In this document: positions 25,586-32,750 of the stretch, piece by piece
Layout of the letters: every line of letters begins with the position of its first letter
Position numbering within the stretch: the stretch's first letter is position 1
NCBI RefSeq assembly: GCF_001513955.1
Contig: NZ_KQ948148.1
Location: 238,443-302,442, forward strand
Length of the DNA: 64,000 nucleotides
Source: Streptomyces pseudovenezuelae
GTDB taxonomy: Bacteria; Actinomycetota; Actinomycetes; Streptomycetales; Streptomycetaceae
Direction: 5' to 3'
Notes under the pieces: model-generated
What the model was told of the DNA's origin: nothing
Seen by the model: only the letters and a program-made list of their open reading frames with translations
Database searches by the model: none
Position numbers and translations under genes: made by a program

Positions 25586-25843
25586 TCAGGGCGAGGCCGA
25601 AGGGGCCGTCGGCGCCGCGCCGGGGCTCTCGTCGTCCAGGACGGCGTACACCGAGCCGCCGGCGCCCAAGGCCACCACGAGCGCGATCGCGAGGAGCGCC
25701 AGCGTGACGGCACGGCTGCGGTCCTCCGGCCGGGGGCCCGGCTCGGGCGGGTACGGCGTCGGACAGGTGCCGGGCGCGGGACGCTCCCGGGCGTGGCCGC
25801 GCCCTTCGCCGTCCGCCGCGCCGGCACAGCCGTGTTCCTCCAT
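25586..25843 (-). CDS. Small single-pass membrane protein
   Basis: The 85-residue protein has a charged, Gly/Pro-rich N-terminus, one clear membrane helix (AVTLALLAIALVVALGAG, about 45-62) and a short extracytoplasmic Ala/Pro/Ser tail ending APTAPSASP. ATG 25843 has GGAGGG six bases upstream, a strong reason to accept it despite its size. The tail looks like the linker of a longer extracellular domain, so the protein may be truncated. No function is recognisable. Confidence 0.6.
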   Translation of the reverse strand: MEEHGCAGAADGEGRGHARERPAPGTCPTPYPPEPGPRPEDRSRAVTLALLAIALVVALGAGGSVYAVLDDESPGAAPTAPSASP

Positions 25844-25900
25844 CGCAGGCCCTCCCCCGAGACCGCGCGCCCGCACACCTGCGCGACAGAAGACCAGTGT

Positions 25901-26359
25901 CTACGTCCGTGCGCCGTCCGTCGAGATCTGGTCGAGCACCTTGGACAGCCGCTCCAGCACCCCGACGGCTTCGGCGAGTTCGGCCTCCCCGAAGGCCTCC
26001 GCGAGCCGGTCGGCGAGCGCCGCGTGCCCCGGGTCGATCCGCCGCACGGCGGCCCGTCCCTCCTCGGTCGGCGCGAGGAGCTTGGCGCGCCGGTGGGCGG
26101 GGTTGGGCCGGTACGCGGCCAGCCCCCGCTCCACCAGCAGGTCGGCGATCCGCTGCACGCTCTGCCGGGTGATGCCCATCTCCCGGGCGATCCCGGCGAC
26201 CGGAAGCGGCTCGGGGAGCACCGCGCCGAGCACCTGCCACCAGGCGGCGGTGAGCCCGGCCGGCTCGGCCAGCTCATCCGCCACCGCGAGGAACTGGCCG
26301 TTGAGGCGGAACACCCCGAGCGCGCCACGGCTGAGCAGCTGCTGCCGCTCCCGGCTCAC
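25901..26359 (-). CDS. MarR-family transcriptional regulator
   Basis: The 152-residue regulator has the MarR winged helix: LTAAWWQVLGAVLPEPLPVAGIAREMGITRQSVQRIADLLVERGLAAYRPNPAHRRAKLLAPTEEG spans the recognition helix and wing, with dimerisation helices at both ends. Its GTG overlaps the PfpI-like gene stop by 4 bp, so both come from one message. It probably represses that operon by binding the palindromes at 26961-26997. The ligand is unknown. Confidence 0.88.
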   Translation of the reverse strand: MSRERQQLLSRGALGVFRLNGQFLAVADELAEPAGLTAAWWQVLGAVLPEPLPVAGIAREMGITRQSVQRIADLLVERGLAAYRPNPAHRRAKLLAPTEEGRAAVRRIDPGHAALADRLAEAFGEAELAEAVGVLERLSKVLDQISTDGART

Positions 26360-26961
26360 CGTGCGGCTGCCTTCTCCAGCACGGCGTACGCCTCGGGGTC
26401 GGAGTCGTGGAACAGCCGGTACCAGGCGTCAAGGACCTCGCCCTCGTACACCCCGAGCAGCCGGAAGATCTCCCGGGCGAAGGCGACGGGCTCGGTGGGT
26501 CCGGCGGTGATCAGCCCGCCGTCGGTCACGGCGTCCGCGTCGACGTACCGCTCGCCGCCGCCGTACCCCGTGGCCGCCAGATAGAAGGACACGGCACCGG
26601 TGTGCCGCCGGTCGTCCAGCAGCCCCTCGCGCGCGAGGCCCGCGGTGGCCCCGCAGATCGCGGCCACGGGAACCCCGGCGTCGAGGAACTCCCGCGCCTT
26701 GCGGGCGAAGGGGGCGAGATCGCCGGAGGTGTCCCAGAGATCGGCGCCCGGGAGGATCAGCAGGGAGCTCTCGGAGGGCCGTACGTCGTCCAGGGCGCAC
26801 GCGGGCTGCACCCGCAGGCCCCCGATCGAGGTCACCGGCTCGCGGCCGGGGCCGACCGTGCGGATCTCGTACCCGGCACGGGCGAGGTAGGCCGTGGCGT
26901 GTCCGGTCTCCCAGTCGGCGTAGGTGTCGTACACGGCGTGGTGCACAGGTCGCTGAGTCAT
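26356..26961 (-). CDS. DJ-1/PfpI-family protein
   Basis: The 201-residue class-I glutamine-amidotransferase-like protein has the nucleophile elbow AAICGATAGLA with Cys 103 and an upstream Glu/Asp-rich strand (LLILPGADLWD). Family members include chaperones, glyoxalases and amidase-like enzymes, and many are induced by electrophile stress. The partner MarR-type gene immediately downstream suggests such control. The ATG at 26961 lies only about 6 bp from a plausible -10 element, so the message is probably leaderless. Confidence 0.85.
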   Translation of the reverse strand: MTQRPVHHAVYDTYADWETGHATAYLARAGYEIRTVGPGREPVTSIGGLRVQPACALDDVRPSESSLLILPGADLWDTSGDLAPFARKAREFLDAGVPVAAICGATAGLAREGLLDDRRHTGAVSFYLAATGYGGGERYVDADAVTDGGLITAGPTEPVAFAREIFRLLGVYEGEVLDAWYRLFHDSDPEAYAVLEKAAAR

Positions 26962-26997
26962 GACAACATGCTGTCATTTCGACAGCAGACTGTCAAT
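26961..26997 (-). promoter_or_regulatory. PfpI-MarR promoter with two palindromic operators
   Basis: Two inverted repeats lie side by side: TGACAACATGCTGTCA (26961-26976) and GACAGCAGACTGTC (26981-26994). Read leftward, TTGACA (-35) and CAGCAT (-10-like) are 17 bp apart and the -10 is six bases before the ATG. Both palindromes therefore cover the promoter, as expected for autorepression by the MarR-type product. Confidence 0.65.
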
Positions 26998-27090
26998 CGT
27001 TGGGGGCTGGACAACCTGTCGCGTAAAGCCCGCGTCCACAGACAGGACGCCGATACCGCTTCCGCATCGCGGACATTTACGCTCACTCGT

Positions 27091-28446
27091 ATGACCCCTC
27101 AGCCACACCCCGAGGTCGGCGCCGCCGTGAAGGCCGCGGACCGTGCTCATGTGTTCCACTCCTGGTCCGCGCAGGAGCTCATCGACCCGCTTGCCGTCGC
27201 CGGTGCGGAGGGGTCGTACTTCTGGGACTACGACGGGAACCGCTATCTCGACTTCACCAGCGGGCTCGTCTACACCAACATCGGGTACCAGCACCCGAAG
27301 GTCGTCGCCGCGATCCAGGAGCAGGCGGCGAAGATGACGACCTTCGCGCCCGCCTTCGCCGTCGAGGCACGGTCGGAGGCGGCCCGGCTGATCGCCGAGC
27401 GGACGCCCGGGGACCTGGACAAGATCTTCTTCACCAACGCGGGCGCGGACGCGGTGGAGCACGCCGTGCGCATGGCCCGGCTGCACACCGGGCGGGCCAA
27501 GGTGCTGTCCGCCTACCGCTCGTACCACGGTGGCACCCAGCAGGCCGTCAACCTCACCGGGGACCCGCGGCGCTGGGCCTCCGACAGCGCCTCCGCCGGG
27601 GTCGTGCACTTCTGGGCGCCCTTCCTGTACCGGTCCCGCTTCTACGCCGAGACCGAGGAGCAGGAGACCGCGCGGGCGCTGGAGCACCTGGAGACGACCA
27701 TCGCCTTCGAGGGCCCCGCCACCGTCGCCGCGATCGTCCTGGAGACCATCCCCGGTACCGCGGGGATCATGGTCCCGCCGCCCGGCTACCTCGCCGGTGT
27801 CCGCGAGATCTGCGACAAGTACGGGATCGTCTTCGTCCTGGACGAGGTCATGGCCGGGTTCGGGCGCACCGGTGAGTGGTTCGCCGCCGACCTCTTCGAC
27901 GTCACGCCCGACCTCATGACCTTCGCCAAGGGTGTCAACAGCGGATACGTGCCGCTCGGCGGTGTCGCCATCTCGCAGAGGATCGCCGACACCTTCGGCA
28001 AGCGGCCCTACCCCGGCGGGCTCACCTACTCCGGGCACCCGCTGGCCTGCGCCGCCGCCGTCGCGACCATCGAGGTCATGGCGGAGGAGGGCGTCGTCGA
28101 CCACGCCAAGCACCTCGGTACGGCCGTCCTGGAGCCCGCCCTGCGGGAGCTCGCCGAGCGGCACCCGAGCGTCGGCGAGGTGCGGGGCGTGGGCATGTTC
28201 TGGGCCCTGGAGCTCGTGAAGAACAAGGAGACCCGCGAGCCGCTCGTGCCCTACAACGCGACCGGTGAGGCGAACGCCCCGATGGCCGCGTTCGCGGGCG
28301 CGGCGAAGAAGCAGGGCCTGTGGCCGTTCGTCAACATGAACCGGACGCATGTCGTGCCGCCGTGCAACGTCGGCGAGGCCGAACTCAAGGAGGGCCTCGC
28401 GGCGCTGGACTCCGCGCTCGGCGTGGCGGACGAGTACACGGAGTAA
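27091..28446 (+). CDS. Class III PLP-dependent aminotransferase
   Basis: The 451-residue enzyme belongs to the omega-aminotransferase family, which moves amino groups from amines or beta-/omega-amino acids to a 2-oxo acid. Landmarks are the cofactor phosphate-binding NAGADAVEHAVRMAR, SYHGGTQQAVNLTG, the pyridine-contacting Asp in FVLDEVMAGFGRTG and the Schiff-base Lys 280 in FAKGVNSGYVPLGG. TYSGHPLACAAAVA and GVGMFWALELV follow. ATG 27091 is the start; the long frame upstream is not coding-like. The convergent-free position before the GntR gene and the intervening palindrome suggest that regulator may control it. Confidence 0.9.
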   Translation: MTPQPHPEVGAAVKAADRAHVFHSWSAQELIDPLAVAGAEGSYFWDYDGNRYLDFTSGLVYTNIGYQHPKVVAAIQEQAAKMTTFAPAFAVEARSEAARLIAERTPGDLDKIFFTNAGADAVEHAVRMARLHTGRAKVLSAYRSYHGGTQQAVNLTGDPRRWASDSASAGVVHFWAPFLYRSRFYAETEEQETARALEHLETTIAFEGPATVAAIVLETIPGTAGIMVPPPGYLAGVREICDKYGIVFVLDEVMAGFGRTGEWFAADLFDVTPDLMTFAKGVNSGYVPLGGVAISQRIADTFGKRPYPGGLTYSGHPLACAAAVATIEVMAEEGVVDHAKHLGTAVLEPALRELAERHPSVGEVRGVGMFWALELVKNKETREPLVPYNATGEANAPMAAFAGAAKKQGLWPFVNMNRTHVVPPCNVGEAELKEGLAALDSALGVADEYTE

Positions 28447-28473
28447 ATCTCCGGGACCTTCGAACGCGTAAGG

Positions 28474-28507
28474 TGGCGTGCTCGTAGACATATGTACGAG
28501 CACGCCA
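28474..28507. promoter_or_regulatory. Perfect 13-bp inverted repeat before the GntR gene
   Basis: TGGCGTGCTCGTA (28474-28486) and its exact complement (28495-28507) flank the 8-bp spacer GACATATG. It starts 27 bp after the aminotransferase stop and ends 31 bp before the regulator start. No T-run follows, so it looks more like an operator for the GntR/FCD protein, although it could also end the upstream transcript. Confidence 0.65.
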
Positions 28508-28538
28508 TCTGCACCTGCGCGAGGGAGGCGCCCCGACG

Positions 28539-29240
28539 ATGCCCGGCAGCAGCGGCAACGGTGCCGTCACCCGCAGTACGCTGCGGCAGCAGATCGCGGA
28601 CGCGCTGCGCGACGAGGTACTGGCCGGGCGGCTCCAGCCGGGGCAGGAGTTCACCGTCAAGGAGATCGCCGAGCAGTACGGCGTCTCCGCGACCCCGGTC
28701 CGCGAAGCCCTCGTGGACCTGTCCGCGCAGGGACTCCTCGAGGCCGACCAGCACCGCGGCTTCCATGTGCACGAGTACTCCCTCGACGACTTCCGCGGCA
28801 TGATCGAGGCCCGCAGCCTGGTCACGGACGGCATGTTCCAGGCGCTCGACGCCGGCCACCGCATCCTCCAGGAGCTGGAGGAACCCCGTACCGCCGCGGC
28901 CGTGGCGGGCGTCCGGCGGCGCGGCGAGGAGGCCCAGCGGGCCGCCGCCGCGGGTGACCTGACCGTGCTGATCGGCTACGACCTGCGCTTCTGGCGCGAA
29001 CTGAGCGTCCTGTTCGGCAACCCCTATCTCGCCGACTTCCTGCACCGGCTGCGCGTGGAGACCTGGGTGTGCACGGTCCAGCACCTGCGCCGGGTCACCG
29101 ATCTGCGCGGCAGCCTGTGGTCCGCGCACCCCGAGGTCGCCGACGCCCTGTACCGGCAGGACACCGCGACCGCCCGTGAGCTCCTCACCGCCTACAACGG
29201 CCACTATCTGACCCTCATCGAGGGCCTCACCGCCGACTGA
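28539..29240 (+). CDS. GntR-family regulator (FadR/FCD subfamily)
   Basis: The 233-residue regulator has an N-terminal winged helix (TRSTLRQQIADALRDEVLAGRLQPGQEFTVKEIAEQYGVSATPVREALVDLSAQGLLEADQ, about 8-70). A helical FCD ligand-binding domain follows (RSLVTDGMFQALDAGHRI to the C-terminus), with Asp/His positions such as DLRFWRELSVLFGNPYLADFLHRLR that usually hold a metal or organic acid. It probably senses a small carboxylate and controls itself and perhaps the aminotransferase through the palindrome at 28474-28507. Confidence 0.9.
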   Translation: MPGSSGNGAVTRSTLRQQIADALRDEVLAGRLQPGQEFTVKEIAEQYGVSATPVREALVDLSAQGLLEADQHRGFHVHEYSLDDFRGMIEARSLVTDGMFQALDAGHRILQELEEPRTAAAVAGVRRRGEEAQRAAAAGDLTVLIGYDLRFWRELSVLFGNPYLADFLHRLRVETWVCTVQHLRRVTDLRGSLWSAHPEVADALYRQDTATARELLTAYNGHYLTLIEGLTAD

Positions 29241-29370
29241 CCGCCCCCGGCACGGGTAAGGGACCACCACGACCCGCACAAGGGGCCCCGGCCCGGGGCC
29301 GCAGCGACTACCCTTCCCTGACCACCGTGTGACGATATCCGCGCACCGCGAGTATCCGAGGAGCTGTCTT

Positions 29371-30021
29371 TTGGCCTGTGACCTGTGGCTGGTGCCGCTT
29401 GTCGACGTGTTGTGCCACACCCCGGACAACCCGTTCGCCGAGGAACTCGCGCAATACAACAAGGTGCTCGCCGAGGCCGGGTTGCCGCCGGTGCCGGTGT
29501 ACCAGTACATGCCGGGACTGTCCGGCGAGGTCGCCCCGGTGGCCGGTTTCGACTACGACGCCCTGCACTTCCTGCGCCGCGCCTATCTGCTCCAGGTGTG
29601 CGGGCTCGCGGTCACCCCCGTGGACGAACTGGGCGGTGACTACGAGCAGTTGCTCGAGATGTTCGAGGCGACGGCCCAGCAGTCCCATCTGGTCTGGCAC
29701 TACGACCACGCGGGCGCGTACGTCCCCGTCGACTTCCCGCATCCCCTCGCCAACGACGAACTCCTCGCGGGCGGCGGCCCGTTGGGCTCCTCGCAGGCCC
29801 TGCTGAGGGAGCTGGAGTTCGTGGCCCCGGTGATCGGCATCGACCCGGCCAACCCACCGGCGCCCCCCGAGCCGCCACGCGCCCCCACGGAGCTGGAAGA
29901 GCCGGCCGTTCCCGCGCCCTACGACCCCAGTCCCTTCGCCCGCGAACGCCATGTCTGGCTGGGCCTGCACGCCGCGGCGACCCGGAGTCTCGCCCAGGGT
30001 TCGATGATCATCTTCAGCTGA
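29371..30021 (+). CDS. Conserved hypothetical protein of Streptomyces
   Basis: The 216-residue protein starts at TTG 29371, chosen because GAGGAG lies seven bases upstream; a GTG at 29329 would add 14 residues without a site. It begins ACDLWLVPLVDVLCHTPDNPFAEEL and contains GFDYDALHFLRRAYLLQVCGL, LVWHYDHAGAYVPVDFP and a Pro-rich stretch before a C-terminal helix. There is no signal peptide or membrane helix. I do not recognise a named domain. It is convergent with, and almost touches, the next gene. Confidence 0.75.
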   Translation: MACDLWLVPLVDVLCHTPDNPFAEELAQYNKVLAEAGLPPVPVYQYMPGLSGEVAPVAGFDYDALHFLRRAYLLQVCGLAVTPVDELGGDYEQLLEMFEATAQQSHLVWHYDHAGAYVPVDFPHPLANDELLAGGGPLGSSQALLRELEFVAPVIGIDPANPPAPPEPPRAPTELEEPAVPAPYDPSPFARERHVWLGLHAAATRSLAQGSMIIFS

Positions 30022-30024
30022 GGG

Positions 30025-30318
30025 TCAGCGCCCCAGCTGGGAGAGCCCCTTCTGGACGTCCTCGTAGTTCATCACCGGGGTGTAGGTGATCTTCGCACCC
30101 AGGTTCTGGAAGAACGGCTCACTGATCACCGGCATCAGTGAGCTGTCCTGCATGTCGAAGACCATGTAGGCGGTGCGCTGACCGTTCTCGGAGGTGAAGT
30201 AGGCGGCTTCGGGCTTGATCAGCTCCATCGACTGCTCGATCAGCTTCGGCAGGGTGCCGTGGCTGATGGCGTCGTTCGCCTTCTCCGTGTCCATGGACAC
30301 CTTGAGCAGTACGCGCAT
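30025..30318 (-). CDS. DUF3303-like small protein
   Basis: The 97-residue protein reads MRVLLKVSMDTEKANDAISH at the start and contains LIKPEAAYFTSENGQRTAYMVFDMQDSSLMPVISEPFF. This is a ferredoxin-like alpha/beta pattern resembling DUF3303/GYD-type domains. ATG 30318 is preferred because AAGGTG lies six bases upstream; the alternative GTG 30327 would sit inside that site. No catalytic residues are visible. Confidence 0.75.
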   Translation of the reverse strand: MRVLLKVSMDTEKANDAISHGTLPKLIEQSMELIKPEAAYFTSENGQRTAYMVFDMQDSSLMPVISEPFFQNLGAKITYTPVMNYEDVQKGLSQLGR

Positions 30319-30461
30319 CGCACTCACCTTCTCCAGATCGACAGGCAGAGATGCACGGTCTCAGAATATGCCCGAATGGGGCATTTCTCCCTGGCTGCTC
30401 CGGGGCTGGGCCGCGATCGCCGTCGGGGTCGCCGACCGCCGCACCCGCCCCACCGCCGGAA

Positions 30462-31346
30462 CTACCCCTCCACCAGGGCCACTTCCGCCTTCCGCAGCCG
30501 CTCCGGCTCCGCGACCACGTCGATCTCCCGGATGAGGTCGCCGTCGAAGGCGAAGCGGAGCAGCACCCGCAGCCGGCCCTGCGCCAGCATCGCCATACCG
30601 ACCTCGCCGTCGACGAGGACGAGAGCGGCGGAGCGGGCGCGGCCCAGGGAGGCCATCGCGCCCTCGGCCACCGGGCGGGCGCCCCGGACCAGGACGGGCT
30701 CGGGGGTCGGTACGACGGCCCGGTCGGCGTGCAGGACCACGTCCGGGTGGAGCAGGGCGAGCAGGGCGTCGAAGTCGCCGCCACGGGTGGCGGCGAGGTA
30801 GGCGTGCACCACCCGGTGCCGCCGCGAGGCGTCCGTGGCGGGCGCGGTGGGCGCGGGGGCGCCCTTGACCCGGCGGCGGGCCCGGCTGGCCAACTGCCGG
30901 GTGGTCGCCGGGGTCTTGTCGATCAGCGGGGCGATCTCGTCGAACGGCACCTGGAACATGTCGTGCAGCACGAACGCGAGCCGCTCGGCGGGCGCGAGGG
31001 TGTCGAGGACGATCAGCAGGGCCAGGCCCACGGAGTCGGCGAGGAGGGCCTCCTCCTCGGGGTCCGTGACCCGTGCCGCGGAGGCCGGGACCCGGTCGGC
31101 CGACAGTTCCTCCTCGCGGCGGGTCTCGCGCGCCCGCAGCAGGTTGAGACAGACCCGGGCGACGACCGTGGTCAGCCACCCGCCCGGATTCTCCACACCG
31201 GACGTGTCCGCGCGGTCGACGCGCAGCCAGGCGTCCTGGAGGGCGTCGTCGGCCTCGGCGAGCGAGCCCAGCATGCGGTGGGCGACGGCCCTCAGCCGCG
31301 GCCGGTGCTCCTCGAACTGCGCTGCCATCCAGTCCCGTTCGGACAC
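30462..31346 (-). CDS. SigJ-like ECF sigma factor with C-terminal SnoaL domain
   Basis: The 294-residue protein has sigma region 2 (HRPRLRAVAHRMLGSLAEADDALQDAWLRVDRA, about 13-46) and region 4 (LAPAERLAFVLHDMFQVPFDEIAPLIDKTPATTRQLASRARRRV, about 118-162). An NTF2/SnoaL-like C-terminal domain (about 175-290) includes HADRAVVPTPEPVLVRGARPVAEG. In ECF41/SigJ-type factors this extension replaces a separate anti-sigma and tunes activity; members usually control a neighbouring carboxymuconolactone decarboxylase or oxidoreductase, which I do not see here. GTG 31346 has GGGAGGG five bases upstream. Confidence 0.88.
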   Translation of the reverse strand: MSERDWMAAQFEEHRPRLRAVAHRMLGSLAEADDALQDAWLRVDRADTSGVENPGGWLTTVVARVCLNLLRARETRREEELSADRVPASAARVTDPEEEALLADSVGLALLIVLDTLAPAERLAFVLHDMFQVPFDEIAPLIDKTPATTRQLASRARRRVKGAPAPTAPATDASRRHRVVHAYLAATRGGDFDALLALLHPDVVLHADRAVVPTPEPVLVRGARPVAEGAMASLGRARSAALVLVDGEVGMAMLAQGRLRVLLRFAFDGDLIREIDVVAEPERLRKAEVALVEG

Positions 31347-31467
31347 GGCGTCCCTCCCCCGGTTCCCCCTGAACACCTTCGACGCACCCTAGAGCACCGG
31401 CCGACGATGATCCACTGAACGGGTGAATGCCCGCATACGCCCACAAAGGGCTGGGCATGCAGCGCGC

Positions 31468-31833
31468 ATGCGCCCCGCCTTGATCACGTCCGTGCTGCTC
31501 GCCGCCCTGCTTCCCCTCGCCGCGCCGCCCGCCCACGCCGCCGCTGCCGTACCGCCGGGGCATGTCCATTTCTGGGCCGAGCCGGGGCAGATGGGGCCCG
31601 GCGGTGCCTGGGACTACGCGCCACCGGGGTACAAGGAGGCGGCGCCGCGGGTGAAGCGGCACGCGTACTCCTTCGACTCGCACGCGCCGGTGACCGTGTA
31701 CGCGATCAGCTTCCAGGGCGGCGGCGCCTGTGTGTACCGGGCGATCCGGCCGGACGACTACTCCGACAACTGGGGCTGGGCGACGAGGTTCGACGGCGTC
31801 AGCGACACCCCCATGGGCTGCCAGGCCGGCTGA
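31468..31833 (+). CDS. Small secreted beta-rich protein
   Basis: The 121-residue protein has a signal peptide (MRPALITSVLLAALLPLAAPPAHA, cleavage after AHA near residue 24). The mature domain is about 95 residues, aromatic-rich, with two cysteines (GGGACVYRAI and the C-terminal MGCQAG). The size and pattern resemble secreted I36-type inhibitors like the one two genes downstream, but the similarity is weak. GTG 31423 is an alternative start. It forms a rightward cluster with the next two genes. Confidence 0.65.
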   Translation: MRPALITSVLLAALLPLAAPPAHAAAAVPPGHVHFWAEPGQMGPGGAWDYAPPGYKEAAPRVKRHAYSFDSHAPVTVYAISFQGGGACVYRAIRPDDYSDNWGWATRFDGVSDTPMGCQAG

Positions 31834-31840
31834 CCCGCTC

Positions 31841-32344
31841 ATGCGTGCCCGTACGGCGACGGCCCTGGCCGTGCTCACCCTGCTCACCGGATCCGCCTGC
31901 ACGGCGGGGGCCACCCACCCGGCACCCCCGGCCGACGACGTGATCAAGGCGGCCACCCGCGCGCTCACCGACGACTGTCTGACCCGGCGGGGCCTCACCC
32001 CGCACTCGGGCCGACAGCGCGTGTCCGACGCCCTGTTCGGCACCGGCCGGGCGGAGCTGTCGCTGCGGCTGCCCACCGGCTACGTGGTCCGCACCCACAC
32101 CGACGGCTGCCTCGCGGCGGCGCAACGGCGGCTCTACGGCGACCAGGACCGCTGGTTCCGCACCTCGGTCGTCGTCAACAACCTCAGGCCCGAGGCCGAG
32201 AGCACCGGCCGCCCGCTCTCCGAGGTCCGTGCCGCGCACCGCGCGGAGATCGCGGAGTGGCGGCGGCTGCGCGCCCGTGCCCTCACCACAGCGACCGCCC
32301 TGCTGGAGGGCGGCGGCACCACCCACCCGAAGGGAAACCAGTGA
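31841..32344 (+). CDS. Lipoprotein of unknown function
   Basis: The 167-residue protein has a lipoprotein signal peptide with lipobox LTGSAC (acylated Cys near residue 20). A helical mature part follows, with ALTDDCLTRRGLTPHSGRQRVSDALFG and a C-terminal AEIAEWRRLRARALTTATALLEGG helix. It begins 7 bp after the previous stop and its own stop overlaps the next start by 4 bp, so it is translated together with the I36-like protein. Surface-anchored partner or chaperone roles are possible but unproven. Confidence 0.75.
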   Translation: MRARTATALAVLTLLTGSACTAGATHPAPPADDVIKAATRALTDDCLTRRGLTPHSGRQRVSDALFGTGRAELSLRLPTGYVVRTHTDGCLAAAQRRLYGDQDRWFRTSVVVNNLRPEAESTGRPLSEVRAAHRAEIAEWRRLRARALTTATALLEGGGTTHPKGNQ

Positions 32345-32712
32345 AGCGCTTCATCGCCGTCCTGTCCGCCGGACTGCTCGCCACCGGAGTCGTCCTCGCC
32401 ACCTCGGCCTCGGCCCAGGCGGCGGCCTGCGGCAGCGGGAACTTCTGCGCCTGGACGGACGCCAACTACCAGGGCCAGAAGATCGAGTGGACCGGTGACG
32501 ACGGCTGGTGGGAGGGCAACATCGCCGACCAGGACTCCTCCTGGGCCAACCACGGCATCTCGGGCCCCGGCATCAAGGACTACGTCAAGGTGTACGCCTC
32601 CGCCCACCAGTCCGGTCCGATGACCATCTGTCTCGCGCCCGGTCAGGAGGCCGGCTACAACGGCGTGGCCAACGACCGCGGCGACTCCCACATCTGGGCG
32701 ACCGGCTGCTGA
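32341..32712 (+). CDS. Peptidase inhibitor family I36 protein
   Basis: The 123-residue secreted protein has a signal peptide (MKRFIAVLSAGLLATGVVLATSASAQAA, about 28 residues). Its mature domain, CGSGNFCAWTDANYQGQKIEW onward, has the G-x-F-C-x-W-x-x-x-x-Y-x-G signature of the beta/gamma-crystallin-like I36 family (SMI-type metalloproteinase inhibitors). Four cysteines could form two disulphides. It would act outside the cell against secreted proteases. GTG 32341 overlaps the preceding lipoprotein stop. Confidence 0.85.
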   Translation: MKRFIAVLSAGLLATGVVLATSASAQAAACGSGNFCAWTDANYQGQKIEWTGDDGWWEGNIADQDSSWANHGISGPGIKDYVKVYASAHQSGPMTICLAPGQEAGYNGVANDRGDSHIWATGC

Positions 32713-32750
32713 ACAGCCGTCCCACGACGCCCGGCCCCGCGCCCGGAGAG

